A DNA stretch of 27,246 bases from JADHUC01 sp964617665. GTDB taxonomy: Bacteria > Planctomycetota > Planctomycetia > Pirellulales > Pirellulaceae. Positions 7,525-16,495 of this stretch are shown here, piece by piece. The notes beneath the pieces are model-generated. The model was given only the letters and a program-made list of their open reading frames with translations, was not told where the DNA came from and did no database searches. The stretch covers positions 1 through 27,246 of the forward strand of contig CAZUAH010000149.1 in assembly GCA_964617665.1 (NCBI GenBank), in the 5' to 3' direction. The position numbers and the translations under genes were made by a program. The number at the start of each line of letters is the position of its first letter. Position 1 is the first letter of the stretch.

Positions 7525-8775
7525 ATGAATATCACGAAGATCGGTTTGTTCGTGTGCCTATCCATCTCGCCTGTGATCAGCAGCGCGCAATCGCCGACAT
7601 TCCCTTACGGGGTGCCGAAGCAAAAGCCGGACATGCCGCTGAGCAAGGCAATGGAGCGAGCGTATTCCGATTACATGTCGCCCACGACGTGGGGCAACGA
7701 GTTGTTCACGAAGTTTCGCCACACAGAGTTAGATGGACTGGAGTACAACGGCGGCGATGGGACTCTTTCGCGCCGTGATCCGTCGAAAGTGATCAAGGCC
7801 AACGGTAAGTATTACGTGTGGTACACGCACCGCAGTACGCCAACGCCGCCACGCGGGGCGGCGGGCGGGACGAGCGTGATCCCTTCCACGGACTGGGACC
7901 TGGCGGAGATCTGGTATGCCACGAGCGAAGACGGCTTTGTCTGGAAAGAGCAAGGCGTTGCCGTGCCGCGCCCGCCGAAACCTGCCGCAGGCTGGCGTTC
8001 GGTCTCGACTCCCGATGTGCTGTTCTGGAGAGGCAAGTACTACCTTTACTACCAGGCTTTCCTGGAAATGTCGGGGACGCGAGGCGACGATTGTCCCGCG
8101 ACGGCTTCCTGGGCGGATTCTCCCGATGGACCGTGGACGCCGGTCGGCAAGATCGTCGTGCCCAACGGCCCCGAAGGCGCGTGGGATCAATATTCGATCC
8201 ACGATCCGTATCCGCTGGTGTACAAGGGAAAGATCTATCTCTACTACAAGTCCGAGGCAAACGGGAAACCGAAACCTGTCCGTTTCCAAGGGCTGGCCAT
8301 CGCCGATGATCCGCTTGGCCCGTTCAAGAAACACCCGCTCAATCCGGTGTTGAATTCGGGGCATGAAACCGGATTGTTTCCTTTCAAAGAAGGAATTGCC
8401 GCGCTGGCGATTCGGCACGGAAACGAACACAACACCATCCAGTATGCACCGGATGGAGTGAACTTCGACGTGGCGGCCAGCGTCAGCCTGATGCCCATCG
8501 CAGCAGGGCCCTATGTACCGGACGCGTTCACGAACACCAGTTACGGGCGTGGCATCACTTGGGGGCTAAGCCATTTCACAACGGCCGGCACGCGGGAGAC
8601 GAAACATAGCATTCTGTCACGATTCGACTGTGACTTGAGTTTGGACGACAGCAACATCTGGATGAAGGAGCCGGAACACTGGTTTCCACCGGAGTTCTAC
8701 TTCCACAGCCGAGTGAACCAGGGGGCCCGCAGAAGCCTTGAGCGAAAAGCACGGGAAGATTTGAAGAAGCAGTAA
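7525..8775 (+). CDS. GH117-like glycoside hydrolase A, secreted five-bladed propeller
   Basis: The 416-residue protein starts at the ATG at 7525 and has a signal peptide MNITKIGLFVCLSISPVISS. It matches the GH117 pattern: RRDPSKVIKANGKYYVWYT (D85), TDWDLAEIWYATSEDGF, WRSVSTPDVLFWRGKYYLYY, HDPYPLVYKGKIYLYYK (H226-D227), GLAIADDPLGPF, NPVLNSGHE (H280-E281) and HNTIQYAPDGVNFD. Characterised GH117 enzymes release terminal 3,6-anhydro-alpha-L-galactose from agar oligosaccharides; in that family the Asp of RDPS, the Asp of HDP and the His/Glu of SGHE line the active site, and all are present here. Not all GH117 subgroups act on agar, so the sugar remains open. GH43- or GH130-type propellers are the alternative, but the SGHE and APDGVNF segments favour GH117. 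Confidence 0.85.
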   Translation: MNITKIGLFVCLSISPVISSAQSPTFPYGVPKQKPDMPLSKAMERAYSDYMSPTTWGNELFTKFRHTELDGLEYNGGDGTLSRRDPSKVIKANGKYYVWYTHRSTPTPPRGAAGGTSVIPSTDWDLAEIWYATSEDGFVWKEQGVAVPRPPKPAAGWRSVSTPDVLFWRGKYYLYYQAFLEMSGTRGDDCPATASWADSPDGPWTPVGKIVVPNGPEGAWDQYSIHDPYPLVYKGKIYLYYKSEANGKPKPVRFQGLAIADDPLGPFKKHPLNPVLNSGHETGLFPFKEGIAALAIRHGNEHNTIQYAPDGVNFDVAASVSLMPIAAGPYVPDAFTNTSYGRGITWGLSHFTTAGTRETKHSILSRFDCDLSLDDSNIWMKEPEHWFPPEFYFHSRVNQGARRSLERKAREDLKKQ

Positions 8776-8813
8776 GGCCGGCAATCCTATCTGTCAGGGG
8801 AAAGGATAGACGA

Positions 8814-10355
8814 ATGATCGCCCGAATTCTGAACGTGAAAAAGAAAGTATCGTGGGCAGCCGCCGTGCTCGTGTTGTCGCTGGCAGTGTGTCCGTCTGCG
8901 CACGGCACGTCGGCGGTGAACGCAGCCGATTCGGCACGACCCAACATCCTGTTTGTGTTCGCCGACGATCAGTGTTACGACACCATCAACGCCCTGGGCA
9001 ACTCGGAGGTCCGTACGCCCAACCTGGATCGGCTGGCGCGGGAGGGTACGACGTTTACCAATACTTACAACATGGGTTCCTGGACCGGCGCTGTCTGCGT
9101 TGCGTCACGTACCATGCTGAACACAGGCCGTTTCCTCTGGCGAGCCCGATCTGCCAATCTGCCAGAAATCGCCAGGCATGAGCAAACTTGGTCGCAGTTG
9201 CTGCGTAACGCCGGATACGAAACCTACATGACCGGCAAATGGCATGTGGGCGGCCTGAAGACCCAAGAGATCTTCGACCACGTGGTAAACGAGCGGCCGG
9301 GGATGCCGAACCAGACGGACGAGGGCTACAACCGTCCGGTCGAAGGTCAACCGGACAAGTGGTCGCCGTCGGATCCGAAATTCGAAGGTTTCTGGAAAGG
9401 TGGTAGGCACTGGAGCGAAGTGCTGGCGGATGACGCGACATCGTTTCTCCAGCGTGCCGCTGAACGAGATCAACCGTTCTTCATGTATCTGGCTTTCAAC
9501 GCGCCGCACGATCCGCGGCAATCGCCTCAGCCATTCGTCGACATGTACCCTCAGGAACAAGTCGCCGTACCTCGCAACTTTCTGCCTGAGTATCCCTACA
9601 AACAGGAGATCGGCTGCTATCAAACGCAAGTCACCAGGAAAGGCAAAACCACCACCAAGTGGCAACGTGATGAACACTTGGCCCCCTGGCCGCGCACGAA
9701 GTACGCCGTGCGCGTGAATCGTCAAGAATACTACGCAATCATTACGCACATGGACGAACAGATCGGGCGCATCCTGGACGCGCTCGATCGCACCGGCAAG
9801 CGCGACAACACCTACATCGTGTTCACCGCCGATCACGGCTTGGCCTGCGGGCAGCACGGTTTGATGGGCAAGCAGAACATGTACGAGCACAGCATGCGCC
9901 CGCCGCTGATTGTCGTCGGCCCCGGCGTGCCGGCTGGTCAGCAGCGCGACGCTCCCGTGTACTTGCAGGACGCCATGCCGACGACCTTGGAACTGGCGGG
10001 CATCGACAAACCGAATTACGTCGAATTCAATAGCCTGCTTCCGCACATCCGCGACCCACAACGGTCAAGCGCCTATGACGCCATTTACGGCGCCTATCAA
10101 ACGGATCTGCAACGAATGGTTCGCGTAGGCGATTGGAAACTGATCGTCTATCCGCAGGCGAAAGTCGTTCGCTTGTTCGACCTCCACACCGATCCAGCGG
10201 AAGTGCATGATCTGGCTGGCGACCCACACCAGAGAGATCGCGTGCGCAGTCTCTTCAAAGAACTGTTGCGATTGCAGGAGGAAATGGATGACCAGCTTGA
10301 CTTGACCGCCCATTTTCCAGAGCTCTTACCACCACATAGGAAAAGAAAACCATGA
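8814..10355 (+). CDS. Secreted sulfatase 2 (type I, formylglycine-dependent)
   Basis: The 513-residue protein starts at the ATG at 8814, after an AGGGGAAAGGA ribosome site. A hydrophobic signal segment lies at about residues 12-38 (VSWAAAVLVLSLAVCPSAHG). Sulfatase motifs are complete: D51-D52 in FADDQ, the formylglycine motif CVASR (C95 to R99), GKWHVGG (K142, H144), NAPHDP (H232) and TADHG (D340, H341) with K353. The C-terminus contains the usual VYPQAKVVRLFDLHTDPAEVHDL segment of iduronate-/arylsulfatase-like enzymes. Its closest neighbour in motif style is sulfatase 1 (both C-x-A-S-R); sulfatase 3 differs. The stop codon overlaps the start of sulfatase 3 in ATGA, implying translational coupling. 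Confidence 0.94.
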   Translation: MIARILNVKKKVSWAAAVLVLSLAVCPSAHGTSAVNAADSARPNILFVFADDQCYDTINALGNSEVRTPNLDRLAREGTTFTNTYNMGSWTGAVCVASRTMLNTGRFLWRARSANLPEIARHEQTWSQLLRNAGYETYMTGKWHVGGLKTQEIFDHVVNERPGMPNQTDEGYNRPVEGQPDKWSPSDPKFEGFWKGGRHWSEVLADDATSFLQRAAERDQPFFMYLAFNAPHDPRQSPQPFVDMYPQEQVAVPRNFLPEYPYKQEIGCYQTQVTRKGKTTTKWQRDEHLAPWPRTKYAVRVNRQEYYAIITHMDEQIGRILDALDRTGKRDNTYIVFTADHGLACGQHGLMGKQNMYEHSMRPPLIVVGPGVPAGQQRDAPVYLQDAMPTTLELAGIDKPNYVEFNSLLPHIRDPQRSSAYDAIYGAYQTDLQRMVRVGDWKLIVYPQAKVVRLFDLHTDPAEVHDLAGDPHQRDRVRSLFKELLRLQEEMDDQLDLTAHFPELLPPHRKRKP

Positions 10356-11848
10356 AGTCGTTATCTTTGTTCTCTCTGCTGTCGTGTGTAGTCATCGCTA
10401 CCACGGCGCCGTCGCCAGCGTACGGGAAGTCGCTCACAGGCTCCCGTCCCAACATCATTCTGGTCATGACTGACGATCAGGGCATGGGCGATCTGTCGTG
10501 CATGGGAAACGAGGTCTTGCGGACACCCAATCTTGATCGGTTCTATACGTTGTCTACTCGATTCACCGATTTCCACGTGAGCCCCACGTGTGCTCCCACG
10601 CGTTCGGCGATTTTCAGCGGGCGACACGAATTCCGCAACGGGGTGACCCACACGATCAAGGAACGTGAGCGGATGGCGCTTTCCACGACCACGTTCCCCC
10701 AACTGCTCCGCAAGGCCGGATACGAGACCGGGATTTTCGGTAAATGGCATCTGGGCGACGAGGACGAATACCAGCCGTACAACCGCGGCTTCAGCGAAGT
10801 GTTCATTCATGGCGCGGGCGGAATTGGCCAGGCCTACGAAGGCAGTTGCGCCGACTTTCCGTCGAACCAAGTGAAGGAAACCCGCTATTTCGACAACGTG
10901 ATACTGCACAATGACACGATCGTGCAAACCAAGGGATTCTGTACGGATGTCTTTTTCCAAGCCGCTCTCGGTTGGATCAAACGACAGCACGATGCCAAAA
11001 CGCCGTTCTTCGCCTACATCACCACGAACGCGCCGCATGGTCCGATGATTGCTCCAGAGAAGTACAAAAAGCGGTTTGCTGATCTCGGTTGGGACGAGAG
11101 CACTCAGGGCCGCTACGGTATGATCGAAAACATCGACGACAACTTTGGGCTGTTGATGCAGAAGCTGGACCAGTGGAAGCTGTGGGACAACACGCTGGTG
11201 ATCTTCATGACCGATAACGGACAAGCCGGCCGAGGCGGCAAGCAGAACGGCAAGCGAGTGCCCATGTTCACTGCCGGCTTCAAGTCGGGCAAAGGTTCGC
11301 CGTACGAAGGAGGGACCCACGTGCCGGCGTTCTGGCGTTGGAAAGGTGTTCTCGGCGAAGGCGCCGACGTTCCGGCACTTACAGCACACATCGACATGTT
11401 CAAAACGTTTTGCCAGCTTGCCGGTTCCGAGATTCCCGCCGACATCCAGCAAATCGATGGCCGATCGCTGTTGCCGTTGCTAGTGAATTCTAGAGCCGAT
11501 TGGCCTGATCGCCACCTTTTCGTACACAAGGGCCGTTGGGCGAAGGGCGCCGATCCCAACGGCAGCAAGTTCAATAGCTGTGCCGTAAGATCGCAACGTT
11601 GGCGATTCGTGAATAACAAGGAACTCTACGACATCTCCGCCGACCCGTACGAGAAGACCGACGTGGCTGCCGATCACCTCGATGTCGTCGCAGCAATGCG
11701 AAAAGCTTACGACGCTTGGTGGGCTGAGACGGTGCCGCTGATGGTCAACGAAGATGCACCCTATTGCCCCGAACACCCTCAAGCCGTCCGCTACGAAAAG
11801 CAGCTTAAGGAACGCGGCATCCCGCAGTGGTCACCCCCGGAACTGTAA
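10352..11848 (+). CDS. Secreted arylsulfatase-like sulfatase 3
   Basis: The 498-residue protein starts at an ATG overlapping the stop of sulfatase 2. The signal peptide ends near SPAYG (residue 25). It has the classical motif order: TDDQGMGDLSC (D41, D42), the formylglycine motif CAPTRSAIFSGR (C80 to R84), IFGKWHLGD (K131, H133), NAPHGP (H229), MTDNG (D288, N289) and SPYEGGTHVPAFW. This is the common arylsulfatase A-like type, with C-A-P-T-R rather than the C-x-A-S-R of the other two, so the three sulfatases probably target different positions or sugars. A palindrome-filled spacer of 141 bases separates it from PQQ protein 2. Maturation needs a formylglycine-generating enzyme that is not in this window. 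Confidence 0.95.
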   Translation: MKSLSLFSLLSCVVIATTAPSPAYGKSLTGSRPNIILVMTDDQGMGDLSCMGNEVLRTPNLDRFYTLSTRFTDFHVSPTCAPTRSAIFSGRHEFRNGVTHTIKERERMALSTTTFPQLLRKAGYETGIFGKWHLGDEDEYQPYNRGFSEVFIHGAGGIGQAYEGSCADFPSNQVKETRYFDNVILHNDTIVQTKGFCTDVFFQAALGWIKRQHDAKTPFFAYITTNAPHGPMIAPEKYKKRFADLGWDESTQGRYGMIENIDDNFGLLMQKLDQWKLWDNTLVIFMTDNGQAGRGGKQNGKRVPMFTAGFKSGKGSPYEGGTHVPAFWRWKGVLGEGADVPALTAHIDMFKTFCQLAGSEIPADIQQIDGRSLLPLLVNSRADWPDRHLFVHKGRWAKGADPNGSKFNSCAVRSQRWRFVNNKELYDISADPYEKTDVAADHLDVVAAMRKAYDAWWAETVPLMVNEDAPYCPEHPQAVRYEKQLKERGIPQWSPPEL

Positions 11849-11861
11849 CGCGAATGCGTAG

Positions 11862-11965
11862 GACAGGCGGCTTGCCTGTCGAGACCGTAGCATGTTGAAT
11901 GATAGGCAGGATGCCTATCCCACGACGGATGCTGACCAAACACTGCCCAGCCCAAGGGGCGGGCT
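11862..11965. repeat. String of short palindromes between sulfatase 3 and PQQ protein 2
   Basis: Three inverted pairs follow each other: GACAGGC/GCCTGTC (11862-11868, 11874-11880), GATAGGC/GCCTATC (11901-11907, 11913-11919) and AGCCC/GGGCT (11949-11953, 11961-11965). Sequences of the type GATAGGC-AGGAT-GCCTATC look like dispersed palindromic units. They fill the largest spacer between these two genes and may act as an mRNA-stabilising or terminating structure. Confidence 0.55.
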
Positions 11966-11989
11966 CCCAGAAAAACAAAGGATACAACG

Positions 11990-14900
11990 ATGAAGAAAAA
12001 GATCGCGCTTTGTGCGAGCATATTGGTCATATGGTGTGGCGCCGCGCAGGCAGCCACGGTGAATGTCGATGGTGGACTGGTTGTCTGCATTGGCGCGGAG
12101 GCACTGGAAAGCGTTGCCAGTGATTGGAAGAAACCGGGTTGTGTCTTCCATTGCCTGGAAACATCGGATGCAGAGATCGCCAGACTTCGAAAGACGATCC
12201 AAGCTGCCGGTTGTTACGGCAAGGTTTCTGTGGCCGGGTTTGACGGCCAACATCTGCCGTATATCAACAACTTGGTCAATATGCTTGTGATCCGGGATGC
12301 GGGATGCGGGATACGGGCCGGGGAGGTCGAGCGAGTTCTGGCACCCTACGGCACAGTGATCGGGCCAGAGGGATTATCCTGTATCCCGAATCGCGCATCG
12401 CGCATCCACGACGGGCTCATCGCGTTCACGAAACCGTATCCGTCCGATATGGACGAGTGGCCACAGTATCTGCATGGGGCTGACAACAACTGCGTGGCAC
12501 AGGATACGGTGGTGGGACCGCCTCGGCATGTTCAATGGATTTCCAGTCCAGCTTGGACGCGAGCGCACATCGGGGCGGCGACCATCTCCAGCATGGTTTC
12601 CTCGGGCGGTCGTCTGTTCACGATCGAGGACACCGAGACCGCCGAGAATCCACTGCTGCCGGCCAAGTGGAAACTGATTGCCCGCAATGCCTTCAACGGC
12701 ATTGTGCTTTGGAAACTGGACTATCCCAATTGGGAGCAGTTGACGGTCTACATCAAGGATTACCATGCCCAGATGCAGCGGCGGCTGGTGGCGATCGGAG
12801 ATACCGTTTACTGCACACCCGGACTCACCGCGCCCGTGACGTCCGTGGACGCGGCAACCGGGGAGGTTGTGAAACAGTATGAGGGGACGGAAGGCACCCA
12901 GGAATTTGTCTTCCACAATGGTCGTCTTTATGTCGTCATCGGTGACCGCATGCACTTTTCTTCCTACAAGGGAGCACAGGCCGCCGCTAAAGCAAAGCGA
13001 AGAGGGCAAGGGGCGAAGAGGAAACCAGCGGTCCCGGAAGCCAGCGAGGCCACTTCCGGCAACGCTTTTCGCGGGGACGGTTTTCCGCTTTCGGCCTACA
13101 ACCCCCAAACACCCAATGCCGACAACCCCACTTGCGTCATTGCCGCCATCGACGCCAAGGCGGGAAAAGAAATCTGGCGAACCGGAAACCTCAACCGATA
13201 CGTCGGCTGCACCATGGCGTTGAAGGGTGACCGGCTGGTCTATCAGACCGCGCACGGCGTCTTCTGCCTCGACGCAGAAGCTGGTACTGAGAACTGGGCG
13301 GTCAAGAAAGACATCACTTACGGAGTGGGCAATCGTCCCAACTCGCTGGTGCTGTCCGACGAGGCCGTCTATTCCGAGGAAGGCAAGAACGTGCATGCCT
13401 ACTCGTTGGCCGATGGCAGCGACTACTGGGGCAAGTCCATCGCCGCACGCAAGGGCTATCAGGCTTCGACCGATCTGTTGATTGCGGCCGATGCCCTGTG
13501 GATGTGTGGCAACTGCAACAATGCGAAAGGCATCGCCCTTAAGCAGCCAACGAGTTTTGACCTGAAGACGGGCGACGAGATCAAGACGATTCCCCAAATA
13601 CTCTCCAAGCCCATGGGACACGATCGTTGTTTCCGAAACTTCATCACCGAGCGTTTCTTCATCAACAGCAAGACCGGCGGGCCCGACTGTATGGATCTTC
13701 TGAGTGACGCCGAATACCCCGCGCCCTTCATGCGTGCCACGTGCAGCATTGGGCACCTGCCCTGCAACGGGTTGATCTATTGTGGGCCCTATGCCTGCCA
13801 ATGTCACCTGCCGGTCGGTCTGCACAACTTCAACGCCTACTACACCAACGAGGAGTCGCTGCCCACCAAGGGGCAAATCGTGAAGGTCAAGCGTTCGGTC
13901 CGCCTTGAAAAGGGTCCCGCCTACGGCCACACCGGACAGACCGGCGACGCCCAGTGGCCGACCTATCGACAGGATGCCCGTCGCTATGGAGGAACCGCCG
14001 AGCAGGTGCCTGCGGCCGGGCTGAAGCGGATGTGGCGAGTCCAGCTTGAAGACGCCACCACCGCGCCGGTCATTGCAGAGGGTAAGGTTTTCGTCGCCGA
14101 AACCGATATCCATGTGCTGCGAGCCCTGGATGCCGACAGCGGTGAGTCGCTGTGGGAGTATGTTGCGGGCGGACGGATCGACTCGCCGCCGACCTATTAC
14201 AAAGGCCTGCTGCTGTTCGGCAGCCGTGACGGTTGGGTGCATTGTGTGCGGGCTTCCGACGGTGCGTTTTCGTGGCGATTCCGTGATCTGCCGGACAAGA
14301 TGATCTGTGCCTTCGATCAGCTCGAGTCAGCCTGGCCCGTCCATGGTAGCGTGCTGGTCAAGAACGGCACCGCCTACTTCTGCGCCGGCCGTTCGTCCTA
14401 TTTCGACGGCGGACTGTTTATCTACGGTCTCGATCCCGTCACCGGCGAGTTGTTGCACGAGCGACCGTTTTACGGCCCCTATGCCGACGACGGCTTTCCC
14501 GCGTTTGTTGAAGAGGGCGGTCGGTCGGAGACGGAAGTGATTCTTGGAAGCACTGCCGATGTGATGACCAGCGAGGGCGATGTGCTCTACATCCGCCAGC
14601 TGGCCTTCAACCTCGACCTGACCGACGCCGTACCCGGAAAGCATCTACTTGCCTCGTCCGGAATGCTCGAATCGAAACGACATCATCGGGAATACAAGCT
14701 TGTCAAGGAAGACTTCAACCACCGCAAGATGTGGACCACGCTGAAGACGGAATACCCAACTGGCGACATCATTGTCTCGGACGGCGTCGACTACTATTCC
14801 GTGTTTGGACACCCCGTGAACCGCGGTGAAAGCTTCAATCCGCGAAACGGTTATGCACTGATGGCGAAGACTCGATCGGCGGCTGGCTGGTCAAGCAACT

Positions 14901-15178
14901 GGCAGGTTCAGATCCCGATTACCGGCAAAGCCATGGTTCTAGCCGGAGACACTGTCTTTGTGGCCGGCGCACCGCTGGTCTTCCAACGGGACGATCTCGC
15001 GGCCACCTACGCGGGCCGCTTAGGCGGAATCTTGTGGGCCACTTCAGCCGCCGACGGGGCCAAGCTGGCCGAATACAAACTGGATGAGCTTCCCGCCTGG
15101 GACAGCATGGCCGCCGCGTACGGCCGGCTGTTCATCGTCAACCAGGACGGCAGTGTCGACTGTTGGGACGCGGAATAA
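11990..15178 (+). CDS. Secreted PQQ-like beta-propeller protein with degenerate methyltransferase-like domain (PQQ protein 2)
   Basis: The 1062-residue protein starts at the ATG at 11990, after AAAGGA. Its signal peptide is MKKKIALCASILVIWCGAAQA. It is a paralogue of the protein at 2533-5916 over its whole length. In the N-terminal methyltransferase-like domain the glycine motif has become VCIGAEALES, so SAM binding is unlikely. The segment HLPYINNLVNMLVIRDAG and the VLAPYGTV core are kept. Propeller repeats include SVDAATGEVVKQYEG, AIDAKAGKEIWRTG, ALDADSGESLWEYVAGGRIDSPP and a closing ELPAWDSMAAAYGRLFIVNQDGS. Conserved Cys sites are HDRCFRN, RATCSIG and ACQCH. A basic, low-complexity insert (about residues 325-360, KAKRRGQGAKRKPAVPEA) is absent from protein 1. 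GH117-like enzyme B follows after 24 bases. Enzymatic activity is unknown. Confidence 0.85.
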   Translation: MKKKIALCASILVIWCGAAQAATVNVDGGLVVCIGAEALESVASDWKKPGCVFHCLETSDAEIARLRKTIQAAGCYGKVSVAGFDGQHLPYINNLVNMLVIRDAGCGIRAGEVERVLAPYGTVIGPEGLSCIPNRASRIHDGLIAFTKPYPSDMDEWPQYLHGADNNCVAQDTVVGPPRHVQWISSPAWTRAHIGAATISSMVSSGGRLFTIEDTETAENPLLPAKWKLIARNAFNGIVLWKLDYPNWEQLTVYIKDYHAQMQRRLVAIGDTVYCTPGLTAPVTSVDAATGEVVKQYEGTEGTQEFVFHNGRLYVVIGDRMHFSSYKGAQAAAKAKRRGQGAKRKPAVPEASEATSGNAFRGDGFPLSAYNPQTPNADNPTCVIAAIDAKAGKEIWRTGNLNRYVGCTMALKGDRLVYQTAHGVFCLDAEAGTENWAVKKDITYGVGNRPNSLVLSDEAVYSEEGKNVHAYSLADGSDYWGKSIAARKGYQASTDLLIAADALWMCGNCNNAKGIALKQPTSFDLKTGDEIKTIPQILSKPMGHDRCFRNFITERFFINSKTGGPDCMDLLSDAEYPAPFMRATCSIGHLPCNGLIYCGPYACQCHLPVGLHNFNAYYTNEESLPTKGQIVKVKRSVRLEKGPAYGHTGQTGDAQWPTYRQDARRYGGTAEQVPAAGLKRMWRVQLEDATTAPVIAEGKVFVAETDIHVLRALDADSGESLWEYVAGGRIDSPPTYYKGLLLFGSRDGWVHCVRASDGAFSWRFRDLPDKMICAFDQLESAWPVHGSVLVKNGTAYFCAGRSSYFDGGLFIYGLDPVTGELLHERPFYGPYADDGFPAFVEEGGRSETEVILGSTADVMTSEGDVLYIRQLAFNLDLTDAVPGKHLLASSGMLESKRHHREYKLVKEDFNHRKMWTTLKTEYPTGDIIVSDGVDYYSVFGHPVNRGESFNPRNGYALMAKTRSAAGWSSNWQVQIPITGKAMVLAGDTVFVAGAPLVFQRDDLAATYAGRLGGILWATSAADGAKLAEYKLDELPAWDSMAAAYGRLFIVNQDGSVDCWDAE
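12289..12317. repeat. Heptamer array, left arm, inside PQQ protein 2
   Basis: CGGGATG, CGGGATG, CGGGATA, CGGG follow one another with a 7-base period inside the methyltransferase-like coding region (encoding IRDAGCGIRA). Positions 12295-12317 pair with 12385-12407 at 20 of 23 positions. Confidence 0.7.
12377..12407. repeat. Heptamer array, right arm, inside PQQ protein 2
   Basis: This is the inverted partner of the array at 12289-12317, with units such as GCGCATC repeated. It encodes SCIPNRASRIH. It sits at the equivalent protein position to the right arm in PQQ protein 1. Confidence 0.7.
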
Positions 15179-15202
15179 GGGGTGGAGAAGCGGATAGACA
15201 AA

Positions 15203-16495
15203 ATGACCGTAACACGATTAGCCGCATTGTTGTTGGCCTTAGGGTTATTGAGCCCCATCCGGGCAGGAGAACCCGCCCAGAGCAAGCCGTTTCCTGCCGA
15301 ACTTCCTCTCACAAAGCCGACCGGCCGGCCGCTGAGCGCTGCCATGCAGAGGTTGTACGACGAATGGAATCCGCTTGAGGATCGCGGAAACGAACTGTAC
15401 AGTAACTTCAAGTATTCGCGTCTTGAAGGACTCTCTTGCGAGAACAACACGTCGCGCCGCGATCCATCGAAGGTGCTGAAGATCAACGGCACGTACTACG
15501 TCTGGTACACGCGTCGCCAGACCGAACAGCCGCCGTCCGGCCCGAAGAACGCCACCGATACGATCCCGTCATTCGATTGGGACTTGGCCGAAATCTGGTA
15601 TGCCACAAGCGAGGACGGTTTCACCTGGGAAGAGCAGGGCGTGGCCGTCGACCGGTTGCCGAAACCGCAATACGGCTGGCGGAGCGTCTCGACGCCCGAT
15701 GTGTTGGCCTTCCGCGGCAAATACTACCTGTACTATCAAGGCTTCAACGAGATCCCGGGTCTGAAAGGCGATCGGGCCGCAGCCACCGTCGCTGAAGCCG
15801 ACTCGCCGAACGGTCCGTGGCGACCGCTGGGCCGCGTCGCGATCGACTTTGGGGCGGAGGGCGAGTGGGACAGCAATGCGATCCACGATCCTTATCCGTT
15901 GGTTTATCGAGGCAAGATCTATTTGTACTACAAGGGCTCGCCTGGCAAGCAGGGCGCCGACGGAACACTCGTTCGCGCGCAAGGCTTAGCCATCGCCGAT
16001 CACCCGCTGGGCCCATTCAAGAAATGCCCGCTGAACCCAGTGTTGAACTCCGGACACGAAACATGCCTCTGGCCGTGGAAGGAAGGCATCGCCGCCATCG
16101 TCAGTTTGGACGGCCCGGAAAAGAACACCGTTCAGTACGCTCCGGACGGCGTGAATTTTCAGATGATGTCTATCCTTCAGATTCCACCCATCGCGCCGGG
16201 ACCGTTTGCCCCCGACGCATTTGCCGACAACGGAAACGGACGCGGCCTGACCTGGGGCTTGTGCCACATCAACCCGGACGGTGGCCGCTTGATGCAATAC
16301 TCGATTTTGGCTCGTTTTGACTGCGACCTATCACTGGACGTAAGTCGTCCGGCCTTCAAGCATAACAACCTGCGATTCAATGAGCGAACCTACTTCCAGG
16401 AGCGAGTGCGACTGCCGGACTACATGCTTAACCGGATTCAACGCGAACATGCGAAAGTCGATCGCGATACCGTGCGACACGGCATGCCGCAGTAG
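15203..16495 (+). CDS. GH117-like glycoside hydrolase B, secreted
   Basis: The 430-residue protein starts at the ATG at 15203 with GGAGAAG upstream; the in-frame GTG at 15182 sits before that site and is less likely. The signal peptide is MTVTRLAALLLALGLLSPIRA. Family segments are RRDPSKVLKINGTYYVWYT (D87), FDWDLAEIWYATSEDGFTW, HDPYPLVYRGKIYLYYK (H228-D229), NPVLNSGHETCLWPWKEG (H285-E286) and DGPEKNTVQYAPDGVNF, the last closely matching GH117 neoagarobiose hydrolases. All expected active-site residues are present. It pairs with PQQ protein 2 (24-base gap), as enzyme A stands near PQQ protein 1, suggesting an ancient module duplication. Substrate is inferred to be a terminal 3,6-anhydro-galactose-type sugar, not proven. 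Confidence 0.87.
   Translation: MTVTRLAALLLALGLLSPIRAGEPAQSKPFPAELPLTKPTGRPLSAAMQRLYDEWNPLEDRGNELYSNFKYSRLEGLSCENNTSRRDPSKVLKINGTYYVWYTRRQTEQPPSGPKNATDTIPSFDWDLAEIWYATSEDGFTWEEQGVAVDRLPKPQYGWRSVSTPDVLAFRGKYYLYYQGFNEIPGLKGDRAAATVAEADSPNGPWRPLGRVAIDFGAEGEWDSNAIHDPYPLVYRGKIYLYYKGSPGKQGADGTLVRAQGLAIADHPLGPFKKCPLNPVLNSGHETCLWPWKEGIAAIVSLDGPEKNTVQYAPDGVNFQMMSILQIPPIAPGPFAPDAFADNGNGRGLTWGLCHINPDGGRLMQYSILARFDCDLSLDVSRPAFKHNNLRFNERTYFQERVRLPDYMLNRIQREHAKVDRDTVRHGMPQ

Noticed and set aside
12374..14242. Very long minus-strand open frame (622 codons) opposite PQQ protein 2
   Set aside because: It mirrors a well-supported plus-strand gene in GC-rich DNA; its translation shows no recognisable domain, and it has no ribosome site.
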